Both the position numbers and the translations under genes were made by a program. A DNA stretch of 47,304 bases from Clostridiales bacterium (GTDB taxonomy: Bacteria; Bacillota; Clostridia; Christensenellales; Aristaeellaceae): positions 1 to 47,304 of the forward strand of contig SFOF01000006.1 in NCBI GenBank assembly GCA_004552515.1, given 5' to 3'. How positions within the stretch are numbered: the first letter of the stretch is position 1; each line of letters opens with the position of its first letter. The notes beneath the pieces were generated by a model that was not told the DNA's origin, ran no database searches, and saw only the letters and a list, made by a program, of their open reading frames with translations. This document shows, piece after piece, positions 17,486 to 25,611 of this stretch.

Positions 17486-19270
17486 ATGCTGGAAAAATAC
17501 CGGGACAGGCTGCTGGTCGATATGCAGGGCGCGACGGAGTTTATCATGGCGCTGCCCGCCGAGGATCGAGCGGCCTGGGAGGAGCTGCCCCCCGCCGAGC
17601 GGCAGCGCTTGACGGCGCGCGCGGATCAGTGGATGGACGCGCCCGTTCCGATGCTGACGGCCTCGAGCTATATCAGCTTCAGCCGCGCCGGCATTGCCGC
17701 CGATTATGAAAAAAACCGCCGGATCCGGCGCGAAATGCTGCGCGATCTGGTGATTGGCAGCTGCGTCGTGCCGGACGGGCGCTATGACATGAAGCTGGCC
17801 GACGTCGTCTGGGCGATCTGCGAGGAGAGCAGCTGGGTGTCTCCGGCCAACAATCTTTCGGCGCAGGGGCGCGGCGATCGTCCGCTGCCCGATGCGGATC
17901 AGCCGCGCGTCGATCGCTCGGCGGCGGAAACGGCCTGCGATCTGGCGCTGACGGTGCAGATGGTTTCCTCGCGGCTGGACGCGGTGTCGCCGCAGCTGAT
18001 CGAGCGCATTGTCCGCGAGGTTGACCGGCGGGTGATTCGGCCGTTCCGCACGCTGGCGGGCACGGTGTGGATGTGCGGCCCCAAGGGCGACGCCATGCGC
18101 TGCCTGAGCGGCTGCATGATGGCGTTTTTGACGTTTGAGGAATCGAGTCAGCACCGCTGGGCGTGCGCGGGCAAGGCGATGGATCTGTTCGACCGCCTGC
18201 TCATGGCGCTGCCTGCGGACGGCAGCATTCCCGGCGGCGTGGACGACTGGGCGCAGATCGTTGAGCCGGTGATCGACATTGTGATGATGGCGCTCTCGGT
18301 GAGCCGCGGCAGCGTGGATATGCGCCGCGAAAAGCAGATCCGGCTCATGGCGCATTATCCCGTGTTCTGCCATATGGCACAGGGCTGGTTCCTGAACGCG
18401 GGCGCTCATTCAATGAGGACGGCGCTGCCCGCCGCGCTGCTCTACCGGCTGGGCGCGTATGTGCAGGATGAGGCGCTCTGCGATCTGGGCGTATTTCTCA
18501 GCCGCACGCAGGAGCAGGAAGCGCGCGGCGGCAATCTGCTGCATTTTTCGGCCGATCTGTTCAACGAGCAGGCCATGGCGGAGGAGGCCGTGCGCCCGCC
18601 GTTCAGGCGGCAGGGCTATTACGCGCTGGCGCAGATCATGGTGGCGCGTCAGGAAGAGGACAGCGAGCGCGCGCTGGCGCTGGCCGTGCGGGGCGGCGCG
18701 AACGGCGATGTGAGCGCCCATGCCGACGCGGGCAATTTCATATTGTTCTGCGAGGGCGAGCCGGTGCTGGCCGACGCGGGCTTTCTCGGCGATACGGCCT
18801 ATCACAATCTGCCGCTGATCGGCGGCGCGGGGCAGAGCCTGGGCGCGTCGTTTGGAGCGCAGGACGTTTCCTGCCGGCTGGAGGACGATTATGCCATGAT
18901 CTCCATGAATCTCGCCGCGGCCTATCCGCCCCAGAGCGGCGTGTACGCCTGGCAGAGGACGCTGGTCTACGAGCGCCCCCAGAACACCGTGCAGCTGATG
19001 GAATTTTTCGATCTGAAGGATTTTTCATCGGTGAGCTTTCACTTCATCACACCCTATGAGCCTGAGCTGGGCGACGGCTGGGCGCAGCTTGGGCCGGTGC
19101 GTATGCGCTGGGAGCCGGGGCTGACCGCCTCGCGGCAGAGGCTCGACGTGCCGGAGGGCTGGCGAAGCGTGTGGGGCGAGGCGCTGTATCTGATTGCGCT
19201 CGATACGGACGAGCCGGTTGAAAACGGGCGCAGAACGTTCGCGTTCAACGCGCTCAGGACATTCGGATAG
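17486..19270 (+). CDS. Heparinase II/III-like protein (predicted polysaccharide lyase/hydrolase)
   Basis: This 594-residue protein shows the heparinase II/III family layout: an N-terminal alpha-toroid (about residues 1-350) and a C-terminal beta-sandwich that opens with GGANGDVSAHADAGNFILF and continues LADAGFLGDTAYHNL, the His-containing catalytic block of the family. Members cleave uronic-acid-containing polysaccharides or their oligosaccharides by beta-elimination. There is no signal peptide, so a cytoplasmic oligosaccharide substrate is likely. GGAGG lies close before the ATG. Neighbouring GH78-like and Gfo genes point to a rhamnose- and uronate-containing glycan such as rhamnogalacturonan, but this is inference. 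Confidence 0.82.
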   Translation: MLEKYRDRLLVDMQGATEFIMALPAEDRAAWEELPPAERQRLTARADQWMDAPVPMLTASSYISFSRAGIAADYEKNRRIRREMLRDLVIGSCVVPDGRYDMKLADVVWAICEESSWVSPANNLSAQGRGDRPLPDADQPRVDRSAAETACDLALTVQMVSSRLDAVSPQLIERIVREVDRRVIRPFRTLAGTVWMCGPKGDAMRCLSGCMMAFLTFEESSQHRWACAGKAMDLFDRLLMALPADGSIPGGVDDWAQIVEPVIDIVMMALSVSRGSVDMRREKQIRLMAHYPVFCHMAQGWFLNAGAHSMRTALPAALLYRLGAYVQDEALCDLGVFLSRTQEQEARGGNLLHFSADLFNEQAMAEEAVRPPFRRQGYYALAQIMVARQEEDSERALALAVRGGANGDVSAHADAGNFILFCEGEPVLADAGFLGDTAYHNLPLIGGAGQSLGASFGAQDVSCRLEDDYAMISMNLAAAYPPQSGVYAWQRTLVYERPQNTVQLMEFFDLKDFSSVSFHFITPYEPELGDGWAQLGPVRMRWEPGLTASRQRLDVPEGWRSVWGEALYLIALDTDEPVENGRRTFAFNALRTFG

Positions 19271-19285
19271 CAAAGGAGAAAGAGC

Positions 19286-21427
19286 ATGGCCGACTGGATC
19301 TGGCTGAACCCGGAACAATATCCCGCCTATCAGACGACGCGCTGCACGACGTTTGCCGAGCCGAAGGACGCGCCCTTCGCCATGGCGGAATTTCGAAAGG
19401 AAATTGCGCTGTGCGCGCGCCCCGTCCGCGTGACGTTGACCGTGAGCGGCGATACGAAATACTGGCTGTGGGCGGAAGGGCGCTTCCTGGGCATGGGGCC
19501 GGTGTGCGCGGGCGGCGATTACGGCAACACGCAGCCCATGCCGCGCTATTACGCGACGCGCTATGAGCTGCGCCCGGAAACGGAAAAAATCGCGCTTTTT
19601 GCGCGCGTTCAGCTCTCGCCCGCGGTCATGACCGACTATTCCTGCGGGCACGGCGGCTTCTATCTGGAAGGGCGCGCCGAATATGCCGACGGAACGACTA
19701 AGGAATTCTGCACCGATGAAAGCTGGCAGGCGCGGCTGAATCCCCGCTATATTTCCGCGCGCGCGTATGATTACACGCGCATGCCCGACGGCTGGATGAA
19801 CGCCGCGCGCGTGCCGTCCGTCTGGACGCTGCGCGTGTCGCCGCTGCCTCTGCTGGACGAGGAGCGGCTTTCGCCCGTTGAAGGCGGCGACCGTCTCTCG
19901 GCCGCGGCGGGCAGAACGGCGGAGATCACGGTGCTGTTTGACCGCATATACGCCGGGTATATCGCCCTTGACCTGAAGGCGCGGGGGCGCTGCGAGATCA
20001 CCGTTACGCCCTTCGAGCTGGAGGGGCAGGAGGAAAAGGGCGATTTCATCGTTGCGGACGGCAATCTCAGCCACCGCGGAAGCCGGATGTACAGCGTGGG
20101 CGGATGCCATATCCGGCTGGTCAATCACAGCGACGCGCCCGCCGAGATCGAGCGTTTCGCGCTCATATCGACGCATTATCCCGTGCGGAGCGAGGGCGCG
20201 TTCCGCTGCGGCGACAGGGCGCTCGAAAGGGTCTACGACGTGTGCCGCCATACGCTGAAGATCTGCCGCCAGAGCCTGCATCTGGACAGCCCGCGCCATC
20301 AGGAAACGCTGGGCTGCACGGGTGATTACTATATCGAGAGCCTGATGACCTATTTCACCTTCGGCGATCCGCGTCTGATCCGCGAGGACGTGATCCGCAC
20401 CGCCGACTGGCTGAACAGGGCCGACGGTTTTATGTTCCACACGACCTACAGCCTGATCTGGGTGGAGATGCTGCACGATCTGTTCATGTTCACGGGCGAC
20501 GAGCCGCTGCTGCATGAGACGCGGCCCGCGCTGGACAGGCTGCTCGACCGCTTTGCCGGCTATGTGGGCGAGAGCGGCCTGATCGAAACGCCGCCCAGCT
20601 GGATGTTTGTGGACTGGATTACGGTGGACGGTCTGTCCATGCACCACCCGCCCAAGGCGCTCGGCCAGACGGTGCTTACGGCGCTCTATCACCGCGCGCT
20701 GCGCACCGCCGGCGGTATTTGCCGTCGGCTGGGCGATGAAAGCGCCGCGCGGGACTGCGAAGCGCGCGCGGAGAAGGTCAGATCGGCGTTCAACGCGCGC
20801 CTGTACGACGAGACGCGCGGTCTGTATTTCGACGGCCTGAACACGCCGCAGATGCCCTGCACGCGGCCATTGCCGGAGGACATGACGGACGTGTCCGCGT
20901 TCATGCCCGAGAATGTCGGCAAGCGCTATTATTCCAAGCAGGCCAACACCATGGCCGTGCTGTGCGGCCTGTGCGCGGGTGAAAAGGCGCAAAAGATCAT
21001 GCGGCGCGTCATGGAGGACGAGACGCTGATCGATTTCCAGCCGTATTTTGCGCACTATGTGCTGGACGCGCTCTGGAAAACCGGCCTGTTCAATCCCTAC
21101 GGCATGAAGCTGATCGATCGCTGGAAGCCGATGGTCGATGCGTGCGATAAGGGCTTGCAGGAGGGTTGGATCAAGCCGGGCGGCAGCTACAGCTTCGATC
21201 ACAGCCACGCCTGGGGCGGCACGCCGGCCTATCAGCTGCCCTGCCGGATCATGGGCTTTGAGATGCTGGAGCCGGGCTTTCGCCGGATCGCGCTGCACCC
21301 CGACGCGATGGGGCTTGACTGGGCGGAGGTCGTCATGCCCACGCCCTTCGGCCCGCTGACGGTCGCGCTGCGGGACGGCGGCGCGGAGGTTGAAGTGCCC
21401 GATGAAATTGAAATAGATATGCGATGA
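19286..21427 (+). CDS. GH78-like alpha-L-rhamnosidase (six-hairpin glycosidase)
   Basis: The 713-residue protein resembles alpha-L-rhamnosidases: N-terminal beta-sandwich part (about 1-300), an (alpha/alpha)6 barrel, and a C-terminal beta domain. The barrel entry carries LDSPRHQETLGCTGDYYIES, equivalent to the conserved DxPxRxExxGWxGD block holding the acid residues, although some positions differ from the classical motif. Later blocks are SLIWVEMLHDLFMFTGD and FDHSHAWGGTPAYQLP. It is shorter than typical GH78 enzymes of 900 or more residues, suggesting fewer accessory domains. No signal peptide. Last gene of the operon, ending before a bidirectional terminator. Activity on rhamnosides is probable but unproven. 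Confidence 0.78.
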   Translation: MADWIWLNPEQYPAYQTTRCTTFAEPKDAPFAMAEFRKEIALCARPVRVTLTVSGDTKYWLWAEGRFLGMGPVCAGGDYGNTQPMPRYYATRYELRPETEKIALFARVQLSPAVMTDYSCGHGGFYLEGRAEYADGTTKEFCTDESWQARLNPRYISARAYDYTRMPDGWMNAARVPSVWTLRVSPLPLLDEERLSPVEGGDRLSAAAGRTAEITVLFDRIYAGYIALDLKARGRCEITVTPFELEGQEEKGDFIVADGNLSHRGSRMYSVGGCHIRLVNHSDAPAEIERFALISTHYPVRSEGAFRCGDRALERVYDVCRHTLKICRQSLHLDSPRHQETLGCTGDYYIESLMTYFTFGDPRLIREDVIRTADWLNRADGFMFHTTYSLIWVEMLHDLFMFTGDEPLLHETRPALDRLLDRFAGYVGESGLIETPPSWMFVDWITVDGLSMHHPPKALGQTVLTALYHRALRTAGGICRRLGDESAARDCEARAEKVRSAFNARLYDETRGLYFDGLNTPQMPCTRPLPEDMTDVSAFMPENVGKRYYSKQANTMAVLCGLCAGEKAQKIMRRVMEDETLIDFQPYFAHYVLDALWKTGLFNPYGMKLIDRWKPMVDACDKGLQEGWIKPGGSYSFDHSHAWGGTPAYQLPCRIMGFEMLEPGFRRIALHPDAMGLDWAEVVMPTPFGPLTVALRDGGAEVEVPDEIEIDMR

Positions 21428-21624
21428 ACGGCGGCGCGGCGTTTTATCGGGGCCTGTGATGGAGCCACACCGTTTTGGCGCGGCGAAGTTCTGATTTTCC
21501 ATCGCCCCCATGCGGCTTTTTGCGCCGAGCCGGTGAAAGGGCCGCTGTTCTCTCCCTTTGGCGCATGCGCAGCGGGGGAAAAACTGCCATTTTTGAACGC
21601 CCTTTTGGGCCTGCCAAAAGATAA

Positions 21625-21666
21625 GCGCTCCGGACGCGGCGATTTTTTCGCGTTCGGAGCGCATTT
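21625..21666. terminator. Bidirectional intrinsic terminator
   Basis: A 14-bp stem with one G-U pair (21625-21638 with 21649-21662) separates the convergent rhamnosidase and aldolase genes. U-rich runs occur on both sides (ATTTTATG on plus, TTATCTTTTGG on minus). Confidence 0.85.
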
Positions 21667-21678
21667 TATGCGGGAGGA

Positions 21679-22764
21679 TCAGCCCTTCTTGCCGGCGAGG
21701 GAGCGGCGGTATTTTTCGCTTTCCCAGTTGGCGATGAAGGCCTTGGCGGCCTCGCCCATCGTGGAGAGCGTGTAGCCGTGCGCCTCGATCTGGCGGCAGA
21801 TGAACACCACGGCGGTCAGCGTCTCGGCGATGACCTGCGCCTTGGCGGCGGGCATATTGAACAGCACGCGGCCGGTTTTCGGGTTCACGGTGCAGCAGCC
21901 TTCCTCGGGCAGATCGTCGGTGATGCGGAACGCGCCTGTGAGGAACACCAGCTGATCGGGATAGAGCGGCGATTCGAGGAAGAATTTCTCGGTGTAATCG
22001 CCCTTGGCCAGCTGCTCGCTCAGATAGGGCGCGTCGGCCTCGATCAGGCCGTTTTCAGCCGACTTGACCGATACGGCGGGGAAGGCGTCGCTCGCCAGGC
22101 CGAATGCGGCGGCGATGCGGGCGTTTACGTCGGAATGGATGCGCAGGCACTCGTCGGGATCGTCGCTGTGGGCGATCAGGCCGTGATTGATCATGAAAAT
22201 CGCGGCGGGACGGCGGCCGGTTTCCTTTTCGACGCGGTTCAGCTCGTCGCGGATGGAGAAGGTCAGCCGCGCGCCGGGATCGGTGTAGGGCACGATGCCC
22301 CAGGTGTAATCCGCGCCGGCGAGCGCCTTTTCAACGATGGCGGCGCACTCCTTCGAGCAGGCGGCCAGATTGGCGTAGACGCTGTGGCTGTGGGCGACGT
22401 AGGTATCCAGCAGCGAGTGAAAGCCCGCCTCGACCGAGGGGCGCAGCGCGTCCAGGCCCTCGACGGTCAGCGTGTATTCCTTCGCCCTGGCGGAGCCGGC
22501 CTTCTCGACGTCCTCGAAATCGGCGGGATTGCTCTCCAGATAGAAGCGGCGCAGCGACGCGTAATCGAGCACGGCGTAGGCTTTGTTTTCGCGGATGTCC
22601 TTCAGGCAGTAGCCCGAGGCCTTGATGGCCATCAGGCCGCCGGCCAGCTTGACGGAGGTGTTGCCGCCGCCGCCCTGCACATAATCGGCGCGCGCGCCGA
22701 CGCTCTGGGAGACGCGGGCGAAATTGGCCAGCGCCTGGGCGTTGGTTTCAAAGAAATTGCTCAT
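21679..22764 (-). CDS. Class II aldolase/adducin family protein (deoxysugar-phosphate aldolase-like)
   Basis: A 361-residue protein with an N-terminal zinc aldolase domain. Typical class II residues are visible: the glycine-rich phosphate loop GGGGNTSVK, the catalytic Glu in PSVEAGFHSLL, the zinc-binding pair in VAHSHSVYANL and the third histidine in INHGLIAHS. These match fuculose/rhamnulose-1-phosphate aldolases, which yield DHAP and L-lactaldehyde. The extra C-terminal region (about 250-361) resembles that of longer RhaE-type aldolases. GGAGG lies eight bases before the ATG at 22764. The lactaldehyde reductase gene fucO, two genes away on the same strand, supports this pathway. Exact sugar not determinable. 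Confidence 0.8.
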   Translation of the reverse strand: MSNFFETNAQALANFARVSQSVGARADYVQGGGGNTSVKLAGGLMAIKASGYCLKDIRENKAYAVLDYASLRRFYLESNPADFEDVEKAGSARAKEYTLTVEGLDALRPSVEAGFHSLLDTYVAHSHSVYANLAACSKECAAIVEKALAGADYTWGIVPYTDPGARLTFSIRDELNRVEKETGRRPAAIFMINHGLIAHSDDPDECLRIHSDVNARIAAAFGLASDAFPAVSVKSAENGLIEADAPYLSEQLAKGDYTEKFFLESPLYPDQLVFLTGAFRITDDLPEEGCCTVNPKTGRVLFNMPAAKAQVIAETLTAVVFICRQIEAHGYTLSTMGEAAKAFIANWESEKYRRSLAGKKG

Positions 22765-22805
22765 GATGTCGTCCTCCAAATTCCTGTCGTTGATTGGCTG
22801 AGGGT

Positions 22806-22835
22806 ATTATAGCACAGAGGGGCGCGTGCTGTCAA
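22806..22835 (-). promoter_or_regulatory. Promoter of the class II aldolase gene
   Basis: Minus-strand TTGACA (22835-22830), 18-base spacer, TATAAT (22811-22806), about 40 bases from the start codon. Confidence 0.82.
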
Positions 22836-22909
22836 AAATTTAGTATCGCCTGTGCCGCCGCATGAAAAGAGCCGCCCCGAACAGATCGGAGCGGATGAAG
22901 CGACGCGCG

Positions 22910-23782
22910 TTATTCCTTAATCAGCATGGGCGTGCCGTCGAGCTTGCTGTCGGTGATGAAGCGCAGGCAGCTCTCGCCCTCGGCGGTGGTGTATTCAATG
23001 GCCAGCGTCGGGATGATTTCGGGGAAATAGGCCTGCACGCGCAGCGATTGCCCGGCCTTCAGGCTCGCCCATTCGCCCAGCGTGTCGCCCGCGCTCAGCT
23101 GTCCCTTCTCGTCCGCGCGGACGTTGACCAGCCGGACGGAGGTCAGATCGGAGAGCGCGGTGAGCAGGAACGCGCCGGCCTCCTCGTCGATGACCACGTT
23201 GGCCGCGGGCTTGCTGAACGCGGCGCTGTCCTCGTCCTCCATGGCGATGACGAGCTTCGCGTCGGGGTCGAACAGATCCAGAGACATGATCTGATTGTAT
23301 ATTTCGTCCGACCAGCTTTCGCCGTTGTCATCGCCGCGATAGACGCTCTGCGGCACGACGGCGGCAAAGACGAACGTGCGCGGCCCGTAGACGACGACGG
23401 CGTTGACGACGGCGATATTTTCTCCGCTGCCGGCGGTGAAGCTCGTCCAGCGGGCGGAATATCCGGCCACGGCGTCCAGCGCGTCGCTGACGGCGGCGGA
23501 AGAGGCGGCCTCGCCGAAGAGCGAAACGAGCTTATCCTCGGCGGCCTCGGCGGATGTAAACGCGCCGGACATGATCGTTTCAGTCAGGCCGGGACAGTAG
23601 AGCGTCTGGAAGTAGGAATCGACCGAGCTTTCCGTGCTGGTCAGCTCCGCGTCGCGCGGGGCTTGAAACACGAGCACCGGCCCGGCGTAGGGGGCGTCGC
23701 CGTTTTCGCACAGCGCGGGCAGCGCCTGAGCCAGTATGAAAATAAGGATCAGCAGCGGGAACCACAAATATCGCCTTTTCAC
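22910..23782 (-). CDS. Secreted protein of unknown function
   Basis: I do not recognise this 290-residue protein. It starts at a GTG (23782) preceded by AAGGAAG, giving VKRRYLWFPLLILIFILAQA, a classic signal peptide with probable cleavage after ALC or nearby; the cysteine does not fit a lipobox. The mature part is acidic, has few cysteines and alternates helices and strands, with conserved-looking segments such as VVYGPRTFVFAAVVPQSV and a C-terminal YTTAEGESCLRFITDSKL. It sits between the aldolase and fucO on the same strand, without an obvious metabolic link to either. Confidence 0.65.
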   Translation of the reverse strand: MKRRYLWFPLLILIFILAQALPALCENGDAPYAGPVLVFQAPRDAELTSTESSVDSYFQTLYCPGLTETIMSGAFTSAEAAEDKLVSLFGEAASSAAVSDALDAVAGYSARWTSFTAGSGENIAVVNAVVVYGPRTFVFAAVVPQSVYRGDDNGESWSDEIYNQIMSLDLFDPDAKLVIAMEDEDSAAFSKPAANVVIDEEAGAFLLTALSDLTSVRLVNVRADEKGQLSAGDTLGEWASLKAGQSLRVQAYFPEIIPTLAIEYTTAEGESCLRFITDSKLDGTPMLIKE

Positions 23783-23914
23783 GCAAAACACTTCCTTTTC
23801 GTTCGCTTTTTTGAATTTGCACGCGTTTTGAAATTCAGAAAGCGCCGTTCGCTCTCCATTTTGGAATACAGTCAATAGACGGAAAAAGGAGAGCCGTGGT
23901 TGCGGATGGGGCGT

Positions 23915-23950
23915 AAAAAATATCCGACCGCCAGTTCAGACGGCCGGATA
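23915..23950 (-). terminator. Intrinsic terminator of fucO
   Basis: A 10-bp stem (23921-23930 with 23941-23950, one G-U pair on the minus strand) is followed on the minus strand by TTTTTT. Confidence 0.85.
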
Positions 23951-23963
23951 TCGGAGAATGACA

Positions 23964-25109
23964 TTACATCAGCTTGCGGAACAGCGCGGTGAAATCGGCC
24001 ACGCTGGCTTCGCGCGGGTTGCCGGGCGCGCAGGCGTCCTTGCTCGCGGATTCGGCCAGGAAGGGCAGATCCTCTTCCCTGAGCGCCTCCAGCTTGGTGG
24101 GGATGCCTACGTCGGCGGACAGCTTGCGCACGGCGTCGATGGCGGCGGCGCGATATTCGGCCTGCGTCATGGAATCGACGTTCTTCACGCCCATGGCGCG
24201 CGCAATCTCGCGATACTTCTCGCCGGTGGATTCCTGGTTGAACTCCATGACCAGCGGCAGCGTCATGGCGCAGGCCACGCCGTGGGGCGTGTCGTACACG
24301 GCGCCCAGCGTGTGCGCCATGGAGTGGGCGATGCCCAGTCCGACGTTGCTGAAGCCCATGCCCGCGATGTACTGGCCCAGAGCCATGCCTTCGCGGCCCT
24401 CGGGCGTGCCGGCGACAGCGCCGCGCAGCGAGCGGGAGATGATCTCGATGGCCTTGAGGTGGAACATATCGGTCATTTCCCAGGCAGCCTTTGTGGTGTA
24501 GCCCTCGATGGCGTGAGTGAGCGCGTCCATGCCGGTGGCGGCGGTCAGGCCCTTGGGCATGGAGGCCATCATTTCGGGATCGACGACGGCGACGAGGGGC
24601 ATATCATGCGGATCGACGCAGACGAACTTGCGCTTGTTCTGAACGTCGGTGATGACATAGTTGATGGTCACCTCGGCGGCCGTGCCGGCGGTGGTGGGAA
24701 TGGCGATGATCGGCACGCAGGGGTTTTTGGTGGGCGCGACGCCCTCCAGACTGCGCACGTCGGCGTACTCGGGGTTGTTGATGATGATGCCGATGGCCTT
24801 GGCGGTGTCGATGGGGGAGCCGCCGCCGATGGCGATGATGTAATCCGCGCCCGCGGCCTTGAAGGCGGCCACGCCGGACTGAACGTTCTCAATGGTGGGG
24901 TTGGCCTTGATGTCGGAGAAAATCTCGTAGCTCAGGCCGTTCTTATCCAGAATATCGGTCACCTTGGCGGTGACGCCGTGACGCAGCAGCGTGGGGCCGG
25001 TGCAGACCAGCGCCTTCTTGAAGCCGTGGCTTTTGGCCTCGGCGGCCACCTCGGCGATGGCGCCCGCGCCGTGATAGGAAGTCTGATTGAGCATGATGCG
25101 ATTGGCCAT
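23964..25109 (-). CDS. fucO: Lactaldehyde reductase (iron-dependent alcohol dehydrogenase)
   Basis: The 381-residue product follows the E. coli FucO sequence closely from MANRIMLNQTSYHGAGA onward, including the nucleotide-binding AIGGGSPIDTAKAIGI, IPTTAGTAAEVTINYVITD and the metal ligands in GMDALTHAIEGY and HSMAHTLGAVYDTPHG (one Asp and three His). FucO reduces L-lactaldehyde to L-1,2-propanediol with NADH during anaerobic fucose or rhamnose use. Length is identical to the family norm. It has its own promoter region and terminator and lies near a class II aldolase that could provide lactaldehyde and rhamnosidase genes that could provide rhamnose. Confidence 0.95.
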   Translation of the reverse strand: MANRIMLNQTSYHGAGAIAEVAAEAKSHGFKKALVCTGPTLLRHGVTAKVTDILDKNGLSYEIFSDIKANPTIENVQSGVAAFKAAGADYIIAIGGGSPIDTAKAIGIIINNPEYADVRSLEGVAPTKNPCVPIIAIPTTAGTAAEVTINYVITDVQNKRKFVCVDPHDMPLVAVVDPEMMASMPKGLTAATGMDALTHAIEGYTTKAAWEMTDMFHLKAIEIISRSLRGAVAGTPEGREGMALGQYIAGMGFSNVGLGIAHSMAHTLGAVYDTPHGVACAMTLPLVMEFNQESTGEKYREIARAMGVKNVDSMTQAEYRAAAIDAVRKLSADVGIPTKLEALREEDLPFLAESASKDACAPGNPREASVADFTALFRKLM

Positions 25110-25161
25110 AATGAATCACTCCTTGAATGTGATGATGATGCCTGGAGCGGCGATTCGGTTG

Positions 25162-25202
25162 GAAATCGCTCGCCTCTATTATAGTACAATGGAGGCGATT
25201 TC
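25162..25202 (-). promoter_or_regulatory. fucO -10 region inside an inverted repeat
   Basis: A minus-strand TATAAT (25183-25178) lies between CGCCTC (25171-25176) and GAGGCG (25192-25197). The repeat extends outward, with GAAATCG on the left and CGATTTC on the right offset by a short insertion. No good -35 box is visible, as often seen when an activator is needed. Confidence 0.5.
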
Positions 25203-25324
25203 GTCCAGTCCCCCGGGCCGCCAAAGCCGCGCTTTCATTGTGACATTATGGCCACAATTTGGAAGAATCATACACTGCGGCGCGATTTTACAATCCCGTG
25301 CGCGATGAACGCGCCGCGCCGCGC

Positions 25325-25350
25325 TATAATAAAAAAGTCGTTTGCAAACG
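25325..25350 (+). promoter_or_regulatory. queT -10 box and start-site palindrome
   Basis: TATAAT at 25325-25330 (weak -35) is followed at the expected start site by the perfect 12-base palindrome CGTTTGCAAACG (25339-25350), a shape seen in LacI-family operators. Confidence 0.5.
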
Positions 25351-25372
25351 CGGCTGTGTACAATCGCATAAC

Positions 25373-25411
25373 AGACAGTTCGAGGCCCTCCTGTCTATAA
25401 ACAAAACCAGG
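25373..25411 (+). ncRNA. preQ1-I (class I) riboswitch aptamer
   Basis: AGACAG (25373-25378) and CTGTCT (25391-25396) form the P1 stem. The 12-base loop begins TTCGAGGCC, fitting the conserved GUUCNAG entry of the preQ1-I loop. The tail ATAAACAAAACCAGG matches the A-rich strand that docks into P1; it closely resembles the Thermoanaerobacter example, whose tail is UUAACAAAACAAGG. The pseudoknot would pair tail CC with loop GG. The gene downstream is a QueT-family queuosine precursor transporter, the expected target. Confidence 0.72.
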
Positions 25412-25602
25412 TTCCGCGCTGTTTTTGGCGCGGTCAGAGTTTGTTCCCATTGCGGGGAAAGATGACCAGGGCAGTGTTCAACCAAGACTCGCTGAGAGAT
25501 TGGAAGATGCGCCGCCTTTTTTGTTTGTCTTTTCATAGGCGATGGGATGCAGGCTCCAATCTGTGTGGGCTTCCATGCGGATTTTTTTTATGCGGAAAGG
25601 AT
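25412..25602 (+). other. Long structured leader between the riboswitch and queT
   Basis: About 190 bases without a credible gene. A CCGCGC/GCGCGG hairpin (25414-25433) directly follows the aptamer, then TTCCC/GGGAA and CCAA...TTGG small hairpins. A U-rich run at 25515-25522 has no clear stem. The final part holds a terminator-like hairpin. Confidence 0.4.
25542..25589 (+). terminator. Terminator-like hairpin before queT
   Basis: ATGGGA (25542-25547) pairs with TTCCAT (25571-25576) and TGCAG (25548-25552) with CTGTG (25561-25565), using G-U pairs and an internal loop; TTTTTTTT follows at 25582-25589. It could be the expression platform of the riboswitch. Confidence 0.4.
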
Positions 25603-25611
25603 ATGACGATC

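Noticed and set aside
19025..21664. A long minus-strand frame over the GH78-like gene
   Set aside because: Arg/His/Ala-rich shadow in GC-rich DNA; the plus strand encodes the recognisable protein and has the promoter and ribosome sites.
25481..25502. CTGAGAG near 25492 as part of a TPP riboswitch
   Set aside because: The other conserved TPP elements, such as the ACCC...CCUGAUCUGG part, are absent, and the gene downstream is QueT.
25441..25602. In-frame upstream extension of queT to an ATG at 25441
   Set aside because: The extension crosses the terminator-like hairpin, is not conserved-looking and lacks a ribosome site; it also conflicts with a long leader.
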